DNA of 64,000 nucleotides from CAUZIZ01 sp965218775 (lineage in GTDB: Bacteria; Acidobacteriota; UBA6911; RPQK01; JAJDTT01): the NCBI GenBank assembly GCA_965218775.1, contig CBDCLS010000004.1:124001-188000 (forward strand). The letters run 5' to 3'. This document shows, piece after piece, positions 17,349-25,086 of the stretch; position 1 is the stretch's first letter; each line of letters opens with the position of its first letter. A program made the translations under genes and the position numbers. The notes under the pieces were generated by a model, which was given only the letters and a program-made list of their open reading frames with translations, was not told the origin of the DNA and did not search any database.

Positions 17349-18656
17349 ATGGAGATGAGCAACGGGAAACTGACGAAAGAGGCCCTGGCTCGCCAGCAGA
17401 ACGCCGCCGCCGATGCGGTAGACCCGCAGCGCGACGACTATCTTCAGCTTCTTGGTGATCTGGTCCAATGTCCTACCGTGTTGGGAGAGGAACGACCTGC
17501 TCAGGACATTCTGTACCGTCATCTGCAGAGCATGGGTCTGGAGGCTGAAAGCTGGGATCTGGACCCGCAAGACCTGGCGTCACATTCTACCTTCGCTCCT
17601 GTGGATTGGGGATACCGGGGGAGGCCAAACGTCCGCGGGACCCTCAAACCCGCAGGAGAAGGGGGCAAATCACTGGTGCTAAATGGGCACGTCGACGTGG
17701 TCAGTCCGGAGCCGGTCGATTGGTGGAGCTACGATCCCTGGGGCGCCACAATCACCGATGGGCGGATGTACGGTAGGGGCAGCCTGGACATGAAAGCGGG
17801 GCTGGCGGCCGCGCTCCTCGCCATCCAGGCGGTCATGGACAGTGGAACCCAACTCCGGGGCCCCGTCATCTTCGAAAGCGTGATCGAGGAGGAGTGCACC
17901 GGCAACGGGATGCTGGCCAGCAGGGTCCGCAGTGGCAAAGTCGACGGCGCTGTGGTTACCGAGCCCACCGGCCTACAAGCCTGGACCGCGACTCCGGGAG
18001 TCCTCTGGTTCGAGGTCACGGTGCGCGGTAAGCCCGCCTACGTGGGGAAGGCAGGCCAGTACGTCAACGCTATCGAAACGGCAGCGGCCTTGATCGCACG
18101 CCTCAAACCCGCAGCCGTCGAGGCTCTGAACGAGGCCTTCGACCATCCCGCCTTCAGAGCCTACAAGAATCCGCTCACCTTGAGCGTAGGGAAGATCCAG
18201 GGTGGGGACTGGCCTTCGAACGTCCCTCTGGAGTGCCGTTTTACCTGCCGAATGTCCTTCCCGATTGGCTGGTCCTTCGACCAGGCTCGGAGCTTCGTCG
18301 AGACCCATCTGGAGCGCGCGGCCTCGAGCGATCCCTGGCTGGCAGAGCAGCCACCGACCGTACGCTATCCTGGTTTCAGAGCTCTGGGTTGGGCAGTGGA
18401 CCCCAAAACCTTAGATGGCAGCCTCATCGAATCCCTTTCCGATGCTCATCAAACCGTGTGCGGCCGGCAACTGAAACAGGGAGTGTTTCCAGGAACCGCT
18501 GACGCCCGCTATTTCAGCGCTCAGAAAGGCGAACAGGCGGTCTACTATGGTCCCGTGGGTGCCAACCTTCATGCGCCTGACGAATACGTCGAGTTGGAGA
18601 GTCTCTTGGAGACGGCTCGAGTCCTAGCCCGAATGATTGTCGCCTGGTGCGGATGA
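17349..18656 (+). CDS. M20-family metallohydrolase (ArgE/DapE-like)
   Basis: 435 residues of an M20 deacylase/peptidase. Metal ligands and catalytic residues fall in NGHVDVVSPEP (first His, Asp), GRGSLDMKAGLAAAL (bridging Asp) and FESVIEEECTGNG (general base Glu and ligand Glu). The lid domain starts at VTVRGKPAYVGKAG and the C-terminal ligand His is in GANLHAPDEYV. In most family members the lid reads G..AH.G; here the position is Y in GKPAYVGKAG, a change at the usual dimer-lid His that could alter substrate or activity. Placement right behind the peptide-type permeases suggests cleavage of an N-acyl or dipeptide-like substrate. Confidence 0.87.
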   Translation: MEMSNGKLTKEALARQQNAAADAVDPQRDDYLQLLGDLVQCPTVLGEERPAQDILYRHLQSMGLEAESWDLDPQDLASHSTFAPVDWGYRGRPNVRGTLKPAGEGGKSLVLNGHVDVVSPEPVDWWSYDPWGATITDGRMYGRGSLDMKAGLAAALLAIQAVMDSGTQLRGPVIFESVIEEECTGNGMLASRVRSGKVDGAVVTEPTGLQAWTATPGVLWFEVTVRGKPAYVGKAGQYVNAIETAAALIARLKPAAVEALNEAFDHPAFRAYKNPLTLSVGKIQGGDWPSNVPLECRFTCRMSFPIGWSFDQARSFVETHLERAASSDPWLAEQPPTVRYPGFRALGWAVDPKTLDGSLIESLSDAHQTVCGRQLKQGVFPGTADARYFSAQKGEQAVYYGPVGANLHAPDEYVELESLLETARVLARMIVAWCG

Positions 18657-18742
18657 GGCGGAATAGGTTGCGGGTTAAGGCTAGCAGTCCAATTTGACTG
18701 TCGATTCATGACTCCATCGGTAGAGCTGAGGAATACATCGCG

Positions 18743-19489
18743 TTGTTAGAAGGAAAAATCGCTCTGGTCACCGGCTCCAGTCGGGGAATAGGGGCGGGTA
18801 TCGCTGTCAAACTGGCCGAGTCTGGAGCCGACGTCGCCATCACGGCGCGCCGGCTCGATAGTCTCGAGAAAACGGCAAGCCGCATCAAAGCGTTGGGTGG
18901 GAAGACCCTTCCCATCGAATTGGAGGTAACCGACCTTTCTAGCATTCGAGAGGCCGTCGCTTCGGTGGAGCAGGACCTCGGCCCGATCGATATCCTGGTG
19001 AACAATGCCGGGATCAATATCCCTCGTCCTGCCACCGAAGTAACCGAAGACCAGTGGGACCAGATTCTCGATGTGAACTTGAAAGGGGCGTTCTTCTGCT
19101 CGAAGGAGGTGGCGCCAGGCATGATCGCCCGAGCAAAGGGCAAGATCATCAACGTGTCCTCCGCGGCAGGGCTGGTTCCACTCGAGGAGCGCGCCGCCTA
19201 CTCTTCCAGTAAGGCAGGCCTGCTAATGCTGACCAGAGCGCTGGCCCTGGAGTGGGCCCCGCATCAAATCACTGTGAACGCCGTGGCGCCCACCTTCATC
19301 GAAACGGAGCTGGCTCGACAAACACTCGATCAACCGGGAATGAGGGATTATCTGCTTTCGCGCATTCCACTGAACCGTCTGGCTACGGTCGAGGATCTGG
19401 CGGGAGCTGTCATCTACCTGTGTTCCCCAGCGGCTGATTTCATAACCGGGACCGTGATCCCGGTGGACGGAGGACTCACGCTACGTTGA
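18743..19489 (+). CDS. Short-chain dehydrogenase/reductase
   Basis: A classical 248-residue SDR. The cofactor loop TGSSRGIGAGIA (about residues 11-22), NNAGIN (about 92), catalytic Ser in INVSSAAGLV, and YSSSKAG with Tyr and Lys are all present. The C-terminus DFITGTVIPVDGGLTLR is standard. ARRLDS after the second strand favours NADP(H). Start codon is TTG 18743, with GAGGA about 12 bases upstream. It is probably an oxidoreductase in the pathway served by the transporter, but the substrate cannot be read from the sequence. An AGTGAGC repeat pair (19509-19520) follows. Confidence 0.9.
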   Translation: MLEGKIALVTGSSRGIGAGIAVKLAESGADVAITARRLDSLEKTASRIKALGGKTLPIELEVTDLSSIREAVASVEQDLGPIDILVNNAGINIPRPATEVTEDQWDQILDVNLKGAFFCSKEVAPGMIARAKGKIINVSSAAGLVPLEERAAYSSSKAGLLMLTRALALEWAPHQITVNAVAPTFIETELARQTLDQPGMRDYLLSRIPLNRLATVEDLAGAVIYLCSPAADFITGTVIPVDGGLTLR

Positions 19490-19555
19490 TCGTTGTGTGG
19501 GTGTGGGCAGTGAGCAGTGAATCAGTTTGCGGTGATACGGTTTCGGAAGGGGGCG

Positions 19556-20596
19556 ATGATGACCACTACGAAGATCGATGTTGAAAATGAGCGATTGAAG
19601 GCCTACTGGGCAACCCGCCGGAAAGCGACAGACTGGCTCTTGGGTCAGCTCAACGCCGATGGTTCCATCGGTGATGCAACCTCGGGTGGATACTTCTTCT
19701 ACCGCGCTCCCTGGACCTTCTCGCTGGTAGGCGAGAGCGCTGCCGCCAGTGGCATATGTGGTTGGATCCGCAAGCATATGGTGACCCCAAACGGCAGTAT
19801 TGGGGGTCCCTACCGAGCTATCTACGATGCCTGGGCTTATCGTGATTCTGCCCTGATCCTGGGGGCCCACATGGCAGGTCAGTACGATCTCTCCTCTGGC
19901 CTGATGCCGGAGTTTCTGAAATTACAGGATCCGGTCTCGGGAGGCTTTCCCAACGATCGTTTGGAGGATGGCTCGATGGGTGATGGCATGAGCGTCCCCT
20001 ACACTACCGGGGCCGGGTTTGCCTGCCTGGCAACCGGATACCTCGAGCAAGCTCGCGCCGTCTACCGATTTCTTCGGACCATCTACGACGCCCAACAGGA
20101 CCTGCCCCGGCGATTCTTCTACAATTGGTCTCGCGAACGCCAGGAGCCCACGACCACATTCTCTGAGGAAGATCAGTTCTGGCATGTGGTGGAGAACTCG
20201 ATCGACCGTAATCAGCGCTGGACGGTGGGAGGGATTGCCGCTGGGTTTCTGTGCCGGCTCTACCTGGTGGAACCCAGGCCTGAGTATCTGGCCCTGGCCA
20301 AACGCTACCAGGCATTCTCAATGGCGGCGACCGAGCACCAGTTCAAATACGATCCGGTGTGCAAGAGCGGTTGGGGCAGCTCGCTGCTCTATCTGGTCAC
20401 TGGGGAAACCCAGTATCGGGACTGGACCTACCGAATGGGTGACTGGTTCGTCTCACGGCAACATCCTGATGGTTACTGGGCGCCGCAGGCTTCAGGCGAC
20501 GACAGAAGCAAGATCATTCATAACGCCCTCGAATTCGTGATGCATGTCGACACGATTATTGCGGGTCTGACCTCTCGTCAATGGTCTGGGCAGTGA
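19556..20596 (+). CDS. Putative alpha/alpha-toroid protein (terpenoid-cyclase/prenyltransferase-like fold)
   Basis: I start at ATG 19556 (or 19559), preceded by GGAAGGGGGCG; the frame extends back to 19517. About 346 residues, no signal peptide or membrane segment. Repeated helices carry glycine turns such as LNADGSIGDATSGGYFFYRAPWTFSL, TPNGSIGGPYR, DPVSGGFPNDR and HPDGYWAPQ, typical of alpha/alpha toroids in prenyltransferase-like and sugar-active proteins. I cannot assign a reaction. Its position at the end of the catabolic run suggests an isomerase, lyase or hydrolase for the same substrate. Confidence 0.6.
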   Translation: MMTTTKIDVENERLKAYWATRRKATDWLLGQLNADGSIGDATSGGYFFYRAPWTFSLVGESAAASGICGWIRKHMVTPNGSIGGPYRAIYDAWAYRDSALILGAHMAGQYDLSSGLMPEFLKLQDPVSGGFPNDRLEDGSMGDGMSVPYTTGAGFACLATGYLEQARAVYRFLRTIYDAQQDLPRRFFYNWSRERQEPTTTFSEEDQFWHVVENSIDRNQRWTVGGIAAGFLCRLYLVEPRPEYLALAKRYQAFSMAATEHQFKYDPVCKSGWGSSLLYLVTGETQYRDWTYRMGDWFVSRQHPDGYWAPQASGDDRSKIIHNALEFVMHVDTIIAGLTSRQWSGQ

Positions 20597-20861
20597 CATC
20601 GGTACGAGTGGTAAACGGCAAACGGTGTCCACTGATCGCTCCGCCTTGTCCCTCCGCTCATTCGTCGTCGGATCTCCATCCGGATCAAAGAAAGCCCCCC
20701 GGGAGCCTTGCCGTCTCCGCAAACTCCAAGGTTCGATCGGGACCCGCGTTGACGGCCGGAGAGCGGTTCGCCGCCCCCAAAGAAACCTGGATGGTCTCAG
20801 CCGCCTGGCAGCCGTTGGGATCATCACCGCGGAGCAGACCTTCTGCCGGGAACTGAACAAG

Positions 20862-21272
20862 TTAGTCGGGCCGAGGTTCATTCCACTCGGCGCGGCTCAG
20901 CGCACCGGCGGCTCTCATCTCGCCCTCGCTGAAAAACGCCTGCATCATCAGGAACTTGAGTGCCTGCTGGCCAGTCTGATAGGAGTGCTCCGTGTTCGCC
21001 GGTATGAATACGAACGAGCCCGGGCGTACTGAGAACTCCTCTCCTCCAACAATGAAGGTCCCCTCGCCCTCCAGGACATAGAAATACTGCTCCCTGTTGT
21101 CGTGCTGATGGGGATGGGTAGCACCACCCCCGGCGTAGGACTGGAGATGAGCGTTGAAGATCTTGGATTCGTCGTTGGACCCCAGGATGGAGATCGCCGA
21201 ACCTCCCTCATGGTGATCGGATTCGCCTGCCCTCTTCATCTTGAGCTCGTCGGTTTGAACTACGTATGCCAT
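20862..21272 (-). CDS. Small single-domain cupin
   Basis: 136 residues from the ATG at 21272 (MAYVVQTDELKMKRAGE), with GAGGTGAAAG just upstream; the open frame reaches 21362. The metal-binding motif 1 is HPHQHDNREQYFYVLEGEGTF with two His, and motif 2 is PGSFVFIPANTEHSYQT. Both cupin metal-ligand sets look complete. It may be a dioxygenase, isomerase or ligand sensor; the sequence is not specific. It is convergent with the toroid gene, with 265 bp between them in which I see nothing. Confidence 0.8.
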   Translation of the reverse strand: MAYVVQTDELKMKRAGESDHHEGGSAISILGSNDESKIFNAHLQSYAGGGATHPHQHDNREQYFYVLEGEGTFIVGGEEFSVRPGSFVFIPANTEHSYQTGQQALKFLMMQAFFSEGEMRAAGALSRAEWNEPRPD

Positions 21273-21387
21273 CGTGCTTCTTTCACCTCGATTCCTTTGG
21301 AAACGCGGGATTGGGTCACCATCATCGGGAAATCGATCAGAACCCGAGCCGCGCTGGATCATTCGTGGAAGAAACTACTCGATCCAT

Positions 21388-21577
21388 GGAAGCCTGAAGC
21401 GCGAGCGAGGGGCTGGAGATCTGCGAGATGCGTCGCCAAAAGGGCATTTGAATGGAGACAAGAAACGAGCCGAGGACTACCTGGATTGTTTGTGCAGGGG
21501 GGCCCGGTCCCGCCGCGCGAGCGGACAACAGCTAGATCCAGGAGATCCCCAACCCCTCGCTCGCGCTTCAGGCTTCC
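21388..21577. repeat. Long-arm palindromic repeat, copy A
   Basis: A 25-bp perfect inverted repeat begins GGAAGCCTGAAGCGCGAGCG at 21388 and ends at 21577, with about 140 bp between the arms. The same arms and part of the interior occur at 60680-60770 in inverse internal orientation. It lies between the cupin start and the end of the DUF4175 gene and holds no gene. Confidence 0.85.
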
Positions 21578-21596
21578 GAGTCTTCGCATTAATCGG

Positions 21597-24500
21597 TCAC
21601 CTGGGGCGCTCGCCGGAGAGTCTTCGGTAGTACTCTTCTACCTGATCCCGAAAGGACGGCGGCACCTCGTCCTCGTCGAAACTCGACCGCAGCCTTCCAG
21701 ACTGATCTTCCAGAGCGCGATTGATTTCCAGTTCTAGCTGATGAAAGCCGCCGATGATCTGGGCCTTGAGTTTGTCAATCTCTTCCGGGTCAGAGAACAG
21801 CCGCTCCAGATCAAGTCTCTTCATTCGCCTCACCAGATTCTCCACGTCTCGTCGCAAGGAGGGTGCCTGATTCAGAAGACCTCGAAGGGAATTGGCCTCT
21901 TTCATCCGCTCCTGCCACTCCCGCCGAACCTGGCCGGGATCCACGCCGGAGGTGTTGGGCAATCCTCCCGCCTGGCGCATCGAAGAAGAGGGTGTCCCCT
22001 CCTTTCCGGACTCGCCGATGCTCCTGCCTTCGCCAGCTTTCCCTTCCTGATCCCCCTGCGAGCTTGGGGTGCCTTTACCCGCCTGGGAAGTCTGCTCCGA
22101 CTCTTGTTCGGACCCTTGCTCCGACCTTTCTTCCGACCCCGGTTTCGACTCCTGTTCCGAGCCGGTCTGAGAGGCACGCTGGTGTAGGGAAGACAAGCCT
22201 TCAACCAGCTCGCCAACCTGGCTCAACGCCTCTCGAAGCCCTTCCTTGGCTTGAGGCTGGCCCTCGGATCCCAGGGCTTTCTCCGCTTCTCCCACCTTCT
22301 CGGAGAGCTTCGCCACCTCCTCCGCAACTCCCTCTTCCCGATCCCGTGCCATATCCACCCACCCGCGGGACAGCAGCTGGGAACCCTCTTGCATCTTCTC
22401 TGGAATTTGGTTGTCGCGAACCGAGTGCCCCGCCTGCTTGAGCTTGCGGGAAGCCGCCGGCTCCTTCGACTCCAGTTGGCGCGCCGACTGGTGCAGCCCA
22501 CTCTCGAGGCTGAAGAGATCCTCCTGCAGCTCAGACTTTTCTCGAAGCAGCCGACGAAGCTCGCGGATGGTCTCCTGGTCTACCTTCCTGGATTCGAAAC
22601 GCTGCCTCAGGTCGTCGAGCTTGTCGAGGACGTCTTCCTGTTTGCGCACCAACTGCTGTGCGTCCTCCTTCAACTTCTGAACGCTTTCCGAACGCTGATT
22701 CTGTCGCTGCCGACCCAAAGCCTCCTTTGCCTTCCGAAGTCTTTCGAGCGCCCGCTCGGCAAGCATCTGTGACCGCTCCGGTGACTGCTGTCCGGACTGA
22801 GCCTTTCGCATCTGTTTAGCTGCTTCTCGGAGCCGGCGACTTATTTCCGAAAGCTGTTGTTCCTTCTGGTTACGAGACAATCGCTCCAACTGCCGCGCCA
22901 GCTGATCCGCCTCCTGCATCAGCTGCTGCTGTGACATGTTGTTCATCGCCGAGCTCTGCTTAATCTGTCGCCGCTTGCGCTCCGCCAACTGCTCTTGTCT
23001 ACGAGCCAACTCCTTCAGTTTCTCGAGCGCCTCATCCAGTTTCTCCTCACGCTTGAACTGCTGATTCTGCTGCATCGTCTCGTACTGATTCTTGGTACGA
23101 TCCAGCTCGAGATCAACCAGATCCGCGAGTTCCTGGGCTGAAGCAGAAGATCCTGTCTGGTTTTGAGAAAAGGAAACCTGAATTTTCTTGAACAAGGCCT
23201 CCGCGCGGAGAAGCTGCTGGAAGGCCTTTTGCTCCTCTGGCAGCGCCTTCTTTGGAGCAGACTTACTCAGATGATCGTGGGCCGGCTCCATGTGTTTGAC
23301 GGCCTGCTTCAGGTGATCGGCCATCTTCTGAAAGCGGGGGTCAGCTGCGGCCGTGCCCCTCAACTCGAGTCGATCGATCAGGGTCTGAGTCTGTCCTTGG
23401 AGCCTCTGCTGTACCAGAGCCAGGGTTTGGATGTCCTCTTTGAAACCCTTGCGCGAGGGCCGATTCTGTTCCCGACGGAGCTTGAAAGTGGCCACGATGA
23501 TCTCTTTCTGCCGCTTTGAAAGCTTGAGATCTTCGTTGCTACTGGCTGGAATGGACATGCCTTGATTCTGCGATTGGTAGTACTCCCGATCGTAAGGCTC
23601 CACCTCGAGGAAATAGATGTCGGTGACGGAAGACGAGATGGCGTCTTCGGCCTGCGCGTAGTAGGACACGAAGTCCCCTGGGAGCAAGCCGAATTCTTCC
23701 AGATAAAAGATGTGAGACGTGACGAAGGAGCGAGAACCCGAGGGCTTGTTCAACTCGACTTCCTGCTCCGAATCCCCGTTGACTGAAAAGTGGATGCGGG
23801 CCTTCCTGATGCCATAATCATCCTGAACCTTCACCTCGGTGAAGACCTCCTGGATGTTGGTTACCCTCTGATCCCGGCCCGGCCGCTTGAAGGAAACCAG
23901 AGGGGGCTGATCCTCGAGAGCCCGGATCAGAAACTCGTCCGATGCCGGATACCAGACCTTCTCCTGGTTCTGGAGATGAATTCGATAGTAGTCGTCACGA
24001 GCCACCTTGAAGTCAGCTTTGAGCTGCTGTGAACCGACCTTCTGCAGGGGAATGTCGCCGGCTTCTTCCAGTCGAATCAGACCTCCTTCAACCGGCTGAT
24101 CGGTTCGGATACTCAATTCCGCCCGGGTCCCGACGACGGCCTCGATATCACCTTCATCCTCCAGGGTCGCTGGCTTCAAGCCCGTGTACCGCGGGAAGAC
24201 CAGCCTGACTTGAAGCTCTTCAATGTTCGGTAGTTCCGAGACTGAGATCCGAAAGGTATCCGATTGAATGCCGTCGGCCTCGACGTAATAGTCCATCGGC
24301 TCCCTGACGTCGAAGAAAAGAAAAACGAGATCGCCACTGTCGAGATCCGCTCTCATCAGGGTGTCTTGCCAGGCGGGATCGTTTTCGTACCGGGCCCGCA
24401 GCCTGACGTTTTCGGAGGAGAATCCGGTCAGGGAGGCTCGAATTTCGACGTCTGCGTGTTTCGCCACGGTTGTGTTGCCCGGGGAAACCGAGATCGCATA

Positions 24501-25058
24501 TAGCGGGCTCTCCGTCTGTTCATCCCAACTGCCGAGCAGTCTACTGAGACTGTAGCGGAAGGCTTCGGGACCGCCGAAGAACAAGTAGGCGAAAAGGAAG
24601 ACGGAAACGGCAACGGCCAGTATCGAGAGAAGACTGCTGCGGACTCGATAGAAGGTTGGGAGTGCGACTCTCCGCAGCTTTTCCCAGACGTCTCGCTCCA
24701 GCAGCATTCGCAGCTGCGGGTCGCCCTCAGTCTTGGCTTCGCTCAGACCCACGGCCGTCGACAATCCTTCTTGCAGCTGGGGATGCCTTTCTTCCAGAAA
24801 GCGTGCGACCTGCCGCCTCGAGGACTGGCGAAAAACCGGAACGAGCGCCTTCAGCAAGAGGCCCAGGAGGAGAGCAACCCCAACGACTCTGGTCCAGAGT
24901 AGTATCCCCTCGGAGAAATTGTAGCGGGCGAGAACGTAACTCGAGAGGATCGAGCCCAGAACCAGGAACAAAAACACGATGGCGAGTCCCTTGAGAAGGC
25001 GTTCCAGTCGCAGTCTTCTCCGAACTGACTCAATCCGCTTCCCCGTCGGTCCCAACAT
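21597..25058 (-). CDS. Large DUF4175-type membrane protein with coiled coils
   Basis: 1153 residues. Two membrane helices near residues 23-70 and another near 150-165 anchor the N-terminus. Periplasmic beta-sandwich-like modules follow (YAISVSPGNTTVAKHADVEIRASL; ELPNIEELQVRLVFPRYTG). From about residue 520 the protein is a long, charged coiled coil rich in Q, E, K and R, ending in a low-complexity Ser/Gln/Glu/Gly stretch. It is the last gene of the minus-strand operon, 29 bp after the BatA-like gene. No enzyme motif is visible. A scaffold or periplasmic strut linked to the von Willebrand proteins is a reasonable inference. Confidence 0.72.
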   Translation of the reverse strand: MLGPTGKRIESVRRRLRLERLLKGLAIVFLFLVLGSILSSYVLARYNFSEGILLWTRVVGVALLLGLLLKALVPVFRQSSRRQVARFLEERHPQLQEGLSTAVGLSEAKTEGDPQLRMLLERDVWEKLRRVALPTFYRVRSSLLSILAVAVSVFLFAYLFFGGPEAFRYSLSRLLGSWDEQTESPLYAISVSPGNTTVAKHADVEIRASLTGFSSENVRLRARYENDPAWQDTLMRADLDSGDLVFLFFDVREPMDYYVEADGIQSDTFRISVSELPNIEELQVRLVFPRYTGLKPATLEDEGDIEAVVGTRAELSIRTDQPVEGGLIRLEEAGDIPLQKVGSQQLKADFKVARDDYYRIHLQNQEKVWYPASDEFLIRALEDQPPLVSFKRPGRDQRVTNIQEVFTEVKVQDDYGIRKARIHFSVNGDSEQEVELNKPSGSRSFVTSHIFYLEEFGLLPGDFVSYYAQAEDAISSSVTDIYFLEVEPYDREYYQSQNQGMSIPASSNEDLKLSKRQKEIIVATFKLRREQNRPSRKGFKEDIQTLALVQQRLQGQTQTLIDRLELRGTAAADPRFQKMADHLKQAVKHMEPAHDHLSKSAPKKALPEEQKAFQQLLRAEALFKKIQVSFSQNQTGSSASAQELADLVDLELDRTKNQYETMQQNQQFKREEKLDEALEKLKELARRQEQLAERKRRQIKQSSAMNNMSQQQLMQEADQLARQLERLSRNQKEQQLSEISRRLREAAKQMRKAQSGQQSPERSQMLAERALERLRKAKEALGRQRQNQRSESVQKLKEDAQQLVRKQEDVLDKLDDLRQRFESRKVDQETIRELRRLLREKSELQEDLFSLESGLHQSARQLESKEPAASRKLKQAGHSVRDNQIPEKMQEGSQLLSRGWVDMARDREEGVAEEVAKLSEKVGEAEKALGSEGQPQAKEGLREALSQVGELVEGLSSLHQRASQTGSEQESKPGSEERSEQGSEQESEQTSQAGKGTPSSQGDQEGKAGEGRSIGESGKEGTPSSSMRQAGGLPNTSGVDPGQVRREWQERMKEANSLRGLLNQAPSLRRDVENLVRRMKRLDLERLFSDPEEIDKLKAQIIGGFHQLELEINRALEDQSGRLRSSFDEDEVPPSFRDQVEEYYRRLSGERPR

Positions 25059-25086
25059 CAGATTCTACCTCGCATAAGCGGAGCTC

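Noticed and set aside
20597..20861. Short plus-strand frames between the toroid protein and the cupin
   Set aside because: They have no recognisable motif or ribosome-binding site, and the region has no coding character.
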